Shown here in pieces: positions 18,958 to 30,229 of a stretch of DNA of 41,851 nucleotides (positions are counted from its first letter, which is position 1; every line of letters starts with the position of its first letter). A model generated the notes under the pieces. The model saw nothing but the letters and a program-made list of their open reading frames with translations. It did not search any database and was not told where the DNA came from. A program made the position numbers and the translations under genes. Source of the stretch: Sporodiniella umbellata (lineage: Eukaryota; Mucoromycota; Mucoromycetes; Mucorales; Rhizopodaceae); assembly GCA_025677835.1 (NCBI GenBank), contig JAIXMR010000149.1:1-41851 (forward strand), read 5' to 3'.

Positions 18958-20382
18958 ATGGCCGAGCCCACCAAAGAGCAGATTCAAGCAGTATTTAAAA
19001 AGCTTAAACAAAACCGTTACAACAAGGTAGATGAACCAAAAAGAAAAACACAGCTGTTTTAGACCTTAACCAAAAAAAAAAAAAAAGGCGTGCTTTGACT
19101 GTCATACGAAAAATCCTGACTGGGCTTCAGTGACTTTTGGTATTTACATCTGTACCAACTGTTCTTCTGCCCATCGTAACCTGGGAGTACATATCAGTTT
19201 TGTGAGGTAATCTACCAATGCCTATTGGACTTGACCGTTGACATCTTGTATCTAGGTCGACTGTGTTGGACTCTTGGACTTGGGAGCAACTTCGAATGAT
19301 GAAAGTAGGTGGTAACCAATCCGCTTCAGAACAGTTTCAAAAAGTCTCCACCCACGATGCCAGACAGAAATATACCAGTCGAGTCGCTCAGCAATATAAA
19401 GAATCGCTAGCAAAGAAAACACAACAAGATGCTATTGCGTAAAGTATTTCAGGCTGTCCAATTCACAGTGCTAATGGTTTTTTTTTAATGTAGATGTCCT
19501 CATACCGTAGTCGTAGATATTGCTGAAGAAAAGAAGGAAGAAAAGAAAGAAGAAGTGGAGGCAAAGAAGGAAGAAGTGGAGGCAAAGAAGGAAGAACTGG
19601 AGGTAAAGAAGGAAAAAGTAGAGGCAAAGAAGGAAGAAGTGGAGGCAAAGAAGGAAAAAGTAGAGGCAAAGAAAGAAGAAACCAAGCCAGCGACGGCCAG
19701 CAAAGAGACCCTGCCTGCCTCTTCACCTGTACGCACGGCACGTACAACCATCGGTCTACGCGCTCCTCGCAAATCGGCCAAGACGACCAAGCTGGGTGTA
19801 AAGAAAGCACCGGTGAACTTTAATTTTGAAGCGGCTGAAGCACAAGCAAAGAAAGACCAAGCGATGAGCGAAAAGTACCAGGAAACCGAGAGTGCGAAAG
19901 AAACAAGCCAAGAAGGACCCCGGGCGACCTCTTCTCGATTACTCTATCAGGACAAAACGGAGAAGACGACAGGCAATTATGAATCACTTGGATTTGGCAT
20001 GGCACGCATGTCTCTTCATGAACCCGCCCAAGAGACAACCAACGCTCAAGAAAAATTTGGATCGGCTCGCGCTATCTCCTCAGACCAATACTTTGGTAGG
20101 AACGAATACGACCCAGTTGTCTCGGCTGCGGAACAGAGTCGCCTTTCTCAATTCACTTCAGCCAAAGCAATCTCTTCCGACATGTACTTTGGTAGAGAAA
20201 GCGAACCAAGCTATCAAGGTGGTTCACAAAACACAGTGTCGTTGGGTGATTGGGATCAAGTACAGGATAATGCAGTGGCAATGGCACGTCGTTTGGTCGA
20301 TCAGGCTGCTTTGGATTTGGATGCCGTCAAAGATTTGGCAGAGAATGCAACCAACCGAGTCATGCATTACTTTAACTCTTAG
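18958..20382 (+). CDS. GLO3: Glo3-type ArfGAP (ARFGAP2/3)
   Basis: GTPase-activating protein for Arf1 in COPI traffic at the Golgi. Exons 18958-19026, 19088-19206, 19256-19438 and 19494-20382 give 419 residues. The ArfGAP zinc finger is intact: CFDC, then CTNC (CxxCx16CxxC) with the catalytic Arg in [16 protein letters not shown], and [15 protein letters not shown] after it. The middle has a charged repeat region of about six 7-residue units (KKEEVEA) encoded by a 21-bp minisatellite. The C-terminus has two Glo3 motifs, AISSDQYFG (about residue 318) and AISSDMYFG (about 348), which mark the ARFGAP2/3 class and bind coatomer, then a terminal amphipathic helix. Intron 1 (61 bp) ends in about 16 A before the final G. 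It converges on the aspartic protease at 20503. Confidence 0.94.
19552..19680 (+). repeat. 21-bp minisatellite encoding KKEEVEA heptads
   Basis: About six tandem 21-bp units within the ArfGAP gene, the first GAAGTGGAGGCAAAGAAGGA. Units differ by single substitutions (GAA to AAA, GTG to CTG, GTG to GTA) but keep frame, producing a Lys/Glu heptad helix. Confidence 0.9.
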
Positions 20383-20502
20383 TTTATTCAACCAAAAAAA
20401 AAAAAAAAAAAGGAGGGGAGAAGGGCTTTATTCTATTAAAAAAAAACTATGTGCGTGGGGATGTAGCTTGATAAGAATGATTTGGCTATTAAACGAAAAT
20501 AT

Positions 20503-21735
20503 TCAATTCCCCACTCTTTTTTTTTTTTTTTTTTTTACTTTGGCAAAACCGATGTGATGATTTTCCATATCAAATACCAAATAAGTAGATCTCAAAACCG
20601 AATCACCCAACATGATCCACCCTTGGTTTTTCATTTTTTGGCTAGGTTGAGAACGCATCCAGGGTGCGATACCCAAGAGACAGACACCGTCTTTGAGAGG
20701 AATGGCTAAGTGAGCGATAGGAATTGAGAGAACAGTACCTTGTAAAACAAAGCGTAAATGATGATGTGTGGTCTCTTGAATCACCTTGCAGGGCGCTACA
20801 TAGGTTTCTTGGTAGGCTGTGACATGAAAAGGGAGCATGGAAAGTAGACGATGGAACAAGACAGGGTCGAGATAGGTTAAGGTTGTGCCGGTATCCAGAA
20901 TCAAGCCTCGTGGGGGATCAAACGGCTGATCCCATCGACCTTTGGGTGTATCGAACTGGATTGCATTCAAGGCAACCTGCCAATAGGCTCGATTCTCATG
21001 GATGGGCACATAGCTAATCGAGCCTTGGTATCGAGCCTTGTTGATACCGCCCAAGGTGATTTCGCCACCAGCCCAGCCCAGCGCAGAACCTAAATAGATG
21101 GCAAACAAGGGACGATCGATCAATTGACGTTGGTAAAGGCCCAACAGAAAAGAGTTCTGTCGATCACTAGCAAGTAAAGGATAACCAAGACCGAGGATGC
21201 CATTGGCTTGGACTGCATTAGGATCTGGATTCGAAACAATGATCTGTTGTGTGCTCGAAGCCAGCCCCAAGACTTGATCCGGCACATGTATTTCTTGTAG
21301 GTAGACACTATCCTGACCATAGCCTCCCTCAACAGAACCCAAGCCATATTGTATCTTGAAATGACCAGGTAAAGATCGAAACGTCTTTGACCGCTGTGGA
21401 TCAAATCGGCTTAAAGGACATTGATCTCTTGGGCAGGCATTCAAAGGAATCCAAAGGTCTGAACTAGGCTCTTCAACAGTGGGTGATACGTATATCGAAC
21501 AAACAAAAAGGGGGCTTTACCTTCCAGTATCCAAGGCGACTGTAAAATTCTGTGGCGGTTGTCCTACTCTGATGTTGACGAGGTATTGACTTTGTCCGTC
21601 ATTGTACATCTTGGCAATGTGTTCAAACGATCTTTTCTGTAACTTTGTATCATCTTCTCTATATTTAGTCAATGGCAGATGTAACACATGCCCTTGTACG
21701 CCAATCAAGAAGAAAACGAGGAAAGACGTTTTCAT
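20503..21735 (-). CDS. Secreted pepsin-like aspartic protease (A1), copy 1
   Basis: Secreted aspartyl endopeptidase. Exons 21735-21521 and 21463-20503 (57-bp intron) give 391 residues. Signal peptide MKTSFLVFFLIGVQG; short propeptide with Lys-Arg (QKRS), a likely kexin site; then YLVNIRVGQPPQNFTVALDTGS with catalytic Asp69 and SDLWIP. The flap region carries FKIQYGLGSVEGGYGQD. The second catalytic motif is LILDTGTTLTYL, and IMLGDSVLRSTYLVFD is followed by HHIGFAK. The intron splits the Ser codon of DTGS (AG|T). No GPI tail is seen. The last codons run through an A20 tract, giving VKKKKKKRVGN, so the true C-terminus depends on the exact tract length. GTAAAA after FAK could also be a donor. It is tandem with a second protease upstream. 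Confidence 0.88.
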
Positions 21736-21892
21736 TCCAAAAGAAAAGGTGTAATGGAAAGAAAAAAAAAAATCTTTTGAGAGAAGGGTTTGTAAAACGT
21801 ATATCGATGAATATTATACAAGGGTGAACTATTTATTTAAAAAAAAAGAGAGAGAGAGATGGGGGGGGTGTCTTTAAGTGGATGCTTTTCTT

Positions 21893-23397
21893 TTAGGATG
21901 ATATCCAAAGAAAGACCAAAGAGGTGATCAAGGTCACAGTCGACAGGTTGTTTGTGAATAAAGGGTGAGAAGCAGAAGTGGAACCAGGGTTTGTGTTTGC
22001 GTTATCACTTGAGGTGGTATTAGAGGAAGTGACGCTTCCACCCACCCCTTTACTAGCAGCCAGACCCACACGGTTGTTGCCCATATCGTAGACCATGTAA
22101 GCTGAGCGCAGTACGGTATCACCAATAAGATACATATTAGCACCTACGCCTGAACCCATGTTGGGAGCAATGCCAAACATACAGGTAGAAGCAGTTTTGG
22201 TGTTTGAACTATCCAAAGGAATGATCAGTTGAGCAGCGGGTACGGACAGGACGACGGGGCTATTGTTCTGAGAAGAGCCAGACTGAGACATGGTCAGTTG
22301 TAATCGCGCTGAGCTTGAAGCAGCCGCACAGTCCACGAGATAAACACCCGAGGACCGGTCGTATCGATACCCTCGAGGGCCTGCAATAGAAGCAGCCATT
22401 TTTTCAGCAATTTCAGATGGTAAATAACTAAGCGTGGTGCCAGTATCGAGAATGAAAGCACTGGACTTGGCAAACGTAAACGATGGGTTAGAACCCTGGG
22501 TAGAGTTCACTACACCAATACCCGTGCCATAAACCATCCAGTAGTAATAAGTCGATCGACTGCTGCCAAATAGACCTGAGCTTTTGCTGCTCAAACCCAC
22601 CACAGGTAAATACACCAAGTCTCCATCGTATTTGGATTGATCCACCCCGCCAATGATGAGTTCTCCTGACCAACCTGTTTGCGTATAGCTGTTGAGATAA
22701 ATGGAGAAAACAGGCTCACGGATCACTTTTTGAGACACCAGGTTGAACATGAAAGGGTTATACGACCCACCTCCTTGAGACGCTGCCTGGGTCAGCGCAG
22801 GATAGCCTAGACCCAGAATACCATTGCCTTGCACACTGTTACTGTTCGTCTTACCACCCGCTGTAACTAAAATATCTGAGGTGGAGGTGGTTGTGCCAAA
22901 TTGTTGGTTGTTGGCAGTGGCTCCACCCACAGCCACGGTGTCAGTAGCATAAGTACCATTGGCACTACCAATCCCGTACTGAATGTTAAAGTTTTGACTT
23001 GCCGCTTTGAACGAAGAGGATTTGCTGGGGTCGAATCGATCGTACGGACATTCACTTACCGGGCATGTTGTGGATGGCACCCATAGATCTGAACTAGAGT
23101 ACATTTGGGTCAATAACCGCTCTGGAGTATACAAACTTTTTCTTATCACACATACCTTCCTGTGTCCAATGTCACCGTAAACTTTTGTGCAGGCGTACCG
23201 ATATTGACCTCCACTAGGTATTGTGAAGAGGCATCATTGTACAATGGCGCTGTATTTCCGTCCCTTTTATCCAAACGTCTCTTGGCAGACATCAATGCAT
23301 TATTCGGATTATGGTTTCGAAAAATAGGTGCTCTAATCAATTCGGCATGGATACCCATAGCCCCTATGCTACATAACAACAAGAGTTGGGCTTTCAT
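21893..23397 (-). CDS. GPI-anchored pepsin-like aspartic protease (A1), copy 2
   Basis: Yapsin-like secreted aspartic protease. Exons 23397-23156 and 23093-21893 (62-bp intron) give 480 residues. The signal peptide is MKAQLLLLCSIGAMGIHA. The propeptide has dibasic sites (AKRR, DKRD). Catalytic motifs are LDTGS (Asp78) with SDLWVP, and FILDTGTTLSYLP; also FNIQYGIGSANGTYATD and MYLIGDTVLRSAYMVYD. After VGLAASKG there is a Ser/Thr/Asn-rich linker (TSSNTTSSDNANTN) and a hydrophobic end (STVTLITSLVFLWISS), read as a GPI signal. The intron is at the same place and phase as in the adjacent copy 1, inside the DTGS serine codon, so the pair probably arose by tandem duplication, followed by divergence in tail and length. 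Confidence 0.92.
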
Positions 23398-23423
23398 CTT
23401 GTTTCTATATTTGAAAAAAGTAG

Positions 23424-23455
<32 letters not shown>

Positions 23456-23486
23456 TTAATCAAACGAGGGACAGAAATTTACTTTC

Positions 23487-23494
23487 TTATATAA
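23487..23494 (-). promoter_or_regulatory. TATA element of protease copy 2
   Basis: TTATATAA, a palindromic TATA element, 90-97 bp upstream of the ATG at 23397. The long A-run 23424-23450 lies between it and the start codon. Confidence 0.45.
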
Positions 23495-23542
23495 GCGGTA
23501 CATCAAATCATTGTAACCAAGCAAATGACCCACTTCAAACGT

Positions 23543-23581
23543 CATGACAACGATAGCGGATTACTTGTATCTGTTGTCATG
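23543..23581. promoter_or_regulatory. Inverted repeat CATGACAAC ... GTTGTCATG
   Basis: Perfect 9-bp arms separated by 21 bp, extending imperfectly inward (ATA/TAT). It lies about 50 bp upstream of the TATA element of the GPI-anchored protease, so it may be a binding site for a dimeric regulator. Function is inferred. Confidence 0.35.
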
Positions 23582-23973
23582 GTAACTTGATGGGAAGACT
23601 GCCAAAAAAAAAAAAAAAAAAAAAAAAAGCGACACCTGAGCCACTATTTTACAGTAAGCGTTCCCTATTTTCCATTGTAAAGATGTGTACTGTTTAATTC
23701 CAAATAAGACTTGTGACTCCGCATGATTCTTGTAGGGGCTTTCTTTTTATCAAACCGGATTTTGTCACCTTTAATCATAGTCTTTATTTATGTTTAAACC
23801 AAACAAAATAAACAATATAAAAATAAACTCAAGCGTCAATAATAAAAGCCAAGGAAGAAAAAGCGTTATTCTCAACCTATTTTTACTTTTTATTTTATTT
23901 CCATTTAATTTTTTTTAGACCTAAAGACGGGTAATCTATATTTTCTTTCTACTCTTTAGCTTCATTATTATTT

Positions 23974-24285
23974 TCAACGATGTGCGTTTACTATATTTAC
24001 ATTTGTGTTTACTGTCTTTGTCCCACCTAAAAAAGGTGCATTCAAAACAATTCTATAAAATGCTATGGTAGCCAAAAAAAAAAAAACATTATCTAGTAAA
24101 GCAGTAGTTCGGTCAACGAATACGAGTGATATTGTGCTTTGAGAGATTAGTATAGAAAGTAAAAGAACATGCAATCGAGAGTTTGATAGTAAAGATGAAA
24201 CGATTTTAATAAGGGTTGCGTAAAGGAACTTGATCAAAGAGAGTTTTGGTCCGAGAATGACATCAAATTTTCTGTTGCTTGACAT
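23974..24285 (-). CDS. Hypothetical hydrophobic ORF, 103 codons
   Basis: An uninterrupted minus-strand frame (MSSNRKFDVILGPKLSLIKF at the start) with two or three hydrophobic stretches, one around an internal A-run coding for FFFL. No family recognised and no splice evidence. In such AT-rich DNA an ORF of this size rich in Leu, Ile and Phe can occur by chance, so this is weakly supported. Confidence 0.2.
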   Translation of the reverse strand: MSSNRKFDVILGPKLSLIKFLYATLIKIVSSLLSNSRLHVLLLSILISQSTISLVFVDRTTALLDNVFFFLATIAFYRIVLNAPFLGGTKTVNTNVNIVNAHR

Positions 24286-24610
24286 CGTTCCTTACGTTAT
24301 CAATACCCTTTCCTATAGGATTTGAAGTGACGTGGATTGTATTTAAAAGGGGTGTGATTGAAAAATCCACCTTTCAACTCCTAAAACCAAGCAGTTGTTA
24401 TTTTTAGATTTTTCAAGGAGCAAATGAAGCAGTAAAATTAAGGTGAAAGCTTAAAAAAAAAAAAAAATGCCGGTTTATTAACAATTAGAATGTAAATAGA
24501 GCTGTTAAAGAAATTGACTGCTTTAATTTATATGGCTTTTAGCCAAACGTATTTAATTAAAAAAAAAGCTGTTCAGATTGTGGAATGAGTGTTGTTGTCA
24601 GGCTTTGTTT

Positions 24611-25609
24611 TTATGGATAATCGTAATAAACTGGATATCTCTGAACATACTTTCTAGTGGATGGGTAGACGACAGGGTAGTGTTGGTATGAATAAGGGTA
24701 TGCTCTATACTGCGGATAGTATCTAGTAGGGGGGTAAGGGGGCTGGCCTTCAAGCTCGTCTTCGTAGTAAGGTGTAGAGCAAGGCGTGGTAGCCATGGTT
24801 CGTTTGCTGGAAGAAGAATGACTCTTTCTTGGTCTTGGAGGGTAATGGCCATAATACATGGTTTCTTTTTGATCGATAGATTTGGCTCGAGGTCGAGTGG
24901 CAGTGACCAAGGTCACAGATGGACTCTGATGGCTGCTGCTGCTACTGCTGTCTCGCCGGGAGAGCCTTTCTTCAGATTTGGATCGTTTTTGCCATTTGGG
25001 CTGTTTCTTTTTTCGAGCTTCGTTCAGCTGATGCTCGGTCTCAAGAAGCTTTTGGATCATCTTTTGGTGGTTTTCTACCAATCCCTGCTCCTTCCTTTGC
25101 CATTCAGCACGATCGATGGCCTGCTGTTTTTCCATCTGGACCACCTTGTCTTTCAGCTCTTTCAGGATCTCATCCGTCCGGGTATCTGTCGGCCGTAACG
25201 GTGGTTCAGGTGGAATCAAGGTAGGTTTGATACGCTCGATTGGGTTCAGTCGCATGGGAGGTGTTGGATTCTCTACCTGGGTTTCGTCCAAAGCAGTCGA
25301 CAGCTCTGATAACGATTCAAGAGCAGAGTGATAAGGTCGGCTAGAACTACTGCTTGCGGTTTGAGAGTCCAGCGTGCTCACTGCATGAATCTTATCCTCT
25401 TCACTTTCCTCCACTTCTGTCTTATCTCCTTCGAATCCAGCAAGAATCGCCCGGGTCGGTGTCATCACTCGTCTTGGCTTGGGCATCACTAACGTAGGCG
25501 GCCCTTCGCTGGCAATCGACACACTAGTTTCTCCCAAAATCGATTCGTTTAAAGTCGCTCTGGGTGAAAGCCTGGGTTCTGATTTCTTTTTTTTGAACAA
25601 TTTCATCAT
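24611..25609 (-). CDS. Unknown coiled-coil protein with Tyr/Pro-rich tail
   Basis: Single-exon gene of 332 residues. The upstream of two adjacent ATGs (MMKLFKKKKSEP) is taken as start; the frame continues further upstream, but that part overlaps the ATP2 3' end in antisense-like composition and has no coding look. Seen: a basic N-terminus, a short region with RVMTPTRAILAGFEG, a Ser/acidic segment to about 110, a Pro-rich hinge (TLIPPEPPLRP, 130-140), a predicted coiled coil at about 143-202 (LKELKDKVVQME, IQKLLETEHQLNEARKKK), a Lys/Arg/Ser-rich block (SKSEERLSRRDSSSSSS) and a tail of Tyr, Pro and Arg (YYPQYRAYPYSYQHYP). No enzyme motif is seen. I do not recognise the family; a scaffold or cytoskeletal adaptor is possible. 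It ends the minus-strand pair with ATP2 (154 bp apart). Confidence 0.75.
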   Translation of the reverse strand: MMKLFKKKKSEPRLSPRATLNESILGETSVSIASEGPPTLVMPKPRRVMTPTRAILAGFEGDKTEVEESEEDKIHAVSTLDSQTASSSSSRPYHSALESLSELSTALDETQVENPTPPMRLNPIERIKPTLIPPEPPLRPTDTRTDEILKELKDKVVQMEKQQAIDRAEWQRKEQGLVENHQKMIQKLLETEHQLNEARKKKQPKWQKRSKSEERLSRRDSSSSSSHQSPSVTLVTATRPRAKSIDQKETMYYGHYPPRPRKSHSSSSKRTMATTPCSTPYYEDELEGQPPYPPTRYYPQYRAYPYSYQHYPVVYPSTRKYVQRYPVYYDYP

Positions 25610-25763
25610 CCAAAATAATAAAAAAAAGGGAGAGAAGAAAGAGCAATTAAATAAATAAAACAAGTGGGGTTTTCTATACATGGAAAGTTGTACAAAACAT
25701 CTCTCCCAAAGGGCCTCTTTTATTTTTTTTACAAGTTTTTTTTTTTTTTTAAGAGTGAATTTC

Positions 25764-27453
<1,690 letters not shown>

Positions 27454-28666
27454 GCTTGATTAATTTGTAAAGAAGAAAAAAAGAAGGGAATTGTGAACTC
27501 CACTCTGTTTACATGATTCACTTTTTTTTTTTTTTTTGGTTTTGAAAACCGGGGTAAGTCAATTAGCCAATAAAAGACATCAACAGCCCAGGGGGAACTT
27601 CAAGTCACAACGCGCTGTCAGATTGATAGATGACACTCTAATTATTCGCGTATTTTTTAATATCCGAAACAGTAAGGAGAAGCTCAAAAATTATTAGGCA
27701 AAGGGAGCATTTTTATCTTGACAGAAGTAGGCAATAAATTGTCTAAAAAAGGGAGAAAAGTAAAAAGAGGTTTTTTTTTTTTTTTTGTATCCCCAAAATG
27801 ATTTACCCCTGAAAGAAAACCCTTAACAAACTTTTGGCTGTCAACTTTTTTAGTAAAAAAAATAAAAGGTTAACAAAAAACCAACTAAAGGCAAGGGACT
27901 ATATCTGCTTCTCTCTGCGTTTTTTGATTTAAATGACGCTTTTTTTTAATATTGTGTTGCGTAAAATTAAGCCTTTGCTTTGTAAACTCATTTCTAAAAA
28001 AAATAGGGAAAAATGCCTTTTTGCTTCTTGGTGCTCTCTTGGCAGATGCTATTGCTGTTTTTTTCTATACCTTCCTGGAAAGCGTTTAAAGAGTCAAAGG
28101 ATAGAAAGTAGCTAAAAAGAACGTATGCCATCTTCAGCCAATGAGAAGAGAGTGCTACAGGCACAATTTAGCTTGCCGCTCGTATCGGAGATTGAAAAGG
28201 GAAACCAGTAGATTGGGGAGAGAAAGGGGAGAAAAGGAACAAAGCGCATTGTAATACAGTTCAACATTTCAGGCGTTGTTAAAAAGACCGTGTTTTCATC
28301 TATCTTTTCGGTTATTTATTTTAATCTGTCCTTTCCCCTCTGCCCATTTTTTTTTCTTTCTCGCTCTGTTCCCCTCCCCTTTTTTTAATCTGTTACGTGT
28401 TCGTGTTTCAAACCATTTGGCAAGTACCGCGGTGGCAGACTCAATATTTCTTTTTTTAAATAATGTTCGTTGTTTAAATTCAGGACCATTGCATAGCCTT
28501 TATTGCCAATCGATCGCCAATTATTTTTTTTTTTTTTAACAGCCAATAATTAGACAAGATCGTCGATCTAGCTCTAGTCTGCCATTCTAATATCACTTTT
28601 TTGTCAAAGGCAGAAAAACGCCATTATTCAATTGATTGCTAGAAGAGCAAAAAGTCGCAAACTGGC

Positions 28667-28698
<32 letters not shown>

Positions 28699-30229
28699 AA
28701 ACCAATTCAGTTTTAAAGAATAGACTTGAGTTATTTACAGGCCACTCTATCTCTTTATATACAGTCTGTACTACAATAATCCTAAAAGAACTCTATTGTT
28801 TTCTGCCTTCTAAATAGCTATACACACACACAATGTTTTGTTGAAGTGTAGTGTTTTAGCTTTTTTAATAGCCCTAGGACGGTTACACGACCAAGTTCAA
28901 AAGCAGTGAAATGTCAAGCCAAAATAACACTACCTATTGAATTGAAGACTTTTTTTTTTTACTCCTTTTTAGTTCTTGGTTTGAGTGCCTGAAGAATACA
29001 GTTTCACGGTTATTTCAAAAGCATTGTTTTGCCCTTGTTTGCTTTTTCTTAACACCATAACATTTTTCAATTCAATGAATTACCTAAACTACACATCTTT
29101 TTTGTCATGCATCTGACAATTTAATAGGAGAATCAATACCGCGTTACTGGGCCATCGTATGATAAGCGACCTTACTTTCCTAAAAAAAAAATTGAAAAAT
29201 AAAAACGTGAAAACTTTTTTTGCAATGAGTTTTGTTTGGGCTAAATTTCTTTAGAAAAAAAAAAATAAAGTAAAAAGGTAAACAAAGGAAATTCCCCTAT
29301 TTAAATTCGATATTTATGTTTGTCTCATGTTACTGTTCTAGAGTTTAACTAAAAAAAAAAGGGGGGAGGAGCGAGACAGAAAGAAAAAAGATGAAAGCGC
29401 GTGTATTCACTTTTACATATTTATTTATAAATTATATGTACATGAATGCATTTATATATTACTATGGTTATACTCTCAACAGCACCCTGGCGTACTACAA
29501 ATTGCTTCTGAATCCTCGACTCTGTGAGTAGAACGGATCAAAGGAATGCTGAATAGATCGAGATTCTCCATAGTTTTAAAAAAAATAAGTAAAAAAAAAG
29601 CGCATGTGTTTTTTGGTATTTTTCCAACTTTGAACCAATCTCCCATTTGTCTTATTTTGGAATAAAGACAAGCATGCACTGACACAATCGATCGGGAAGA
29701 GTCTACACATCAAAGAATGCAGCTCTCATCAGGGATATACCTTTGTATCGGAGATGATACGAATGTATTATTAACAAATGAGCCCATAAACAACACTGTC
29801 TGTTCAACGCATGTTTCCTTTGTATCTTCATTTTTACGTAGCCATTCTCTGTTTACTTTGCAGTCTTTTGAAAAGCCCAAAAGAAGTATCAAAGTAAAAA
29901 AAAAAAAAAAAAAAGAGCTTTTTTCTGACAAGAAAATAGAACAAGACAAAGTAGTTGCACACAACTTTAAAAACTATTGATATTTTTAATGAGTTTTTTA
30001 TTTTATTTTATCGAAACAATTCTTTCTCCTTCCTCCTATAATAATGAACGTATAAAAAAATTCAGCAAAAAAAAAAATATATATAAAAAGAGTCCTAAAA
30101 TAAAAAAATAAAAACAGGACAAGTTTGCTTTTCTTTCTTTTTTTTTTAATAATTTCTTTCCAAAAAAAAAAAAAAAAAAAAACTAAAAAAACAATATCAA
30201 AATACAAAAATAATAGAAAACAATAAACA
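27454..30229. other. 2.8-kb divergent spacer between ATP2 and the velvet gene
   Basis: AT-rich, with a TTTCC/CCCC pyrimidine-rich stretch near 28300-28390, T-runs (28668-28697) and A-runs (29898-29914, 30163-30182). Small ORFs here are low-complexity or isolated. One minus-strand ORF (29476-29685) ends in TPGCC, a prenylation-like terminus, but has no GTPase motifs upstream. I see no supported gene; the length suggests extended regulatory DNA for the velvet gene. Confidence 0.5.

Larger units (their letters stand above)
23398..24610. other. Spacer upstream of protease copy 2
   Basis: This 1.2-kb AT-rich region holds a palindromic TATA element, an inverted repeat (23543-23581), several A-runs and one hydrophobic 103-codon ORF listed separately. 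No other coding or RNA gene is supported. Confidence 0.5.

Noticed and set aside
19820..20557. 221-codon alternate frame and antisense ORF over ArfGAP
   Set aside because: The Glo3 motifs and repeat are in the annotated frame; the alternates have no recognisable features.
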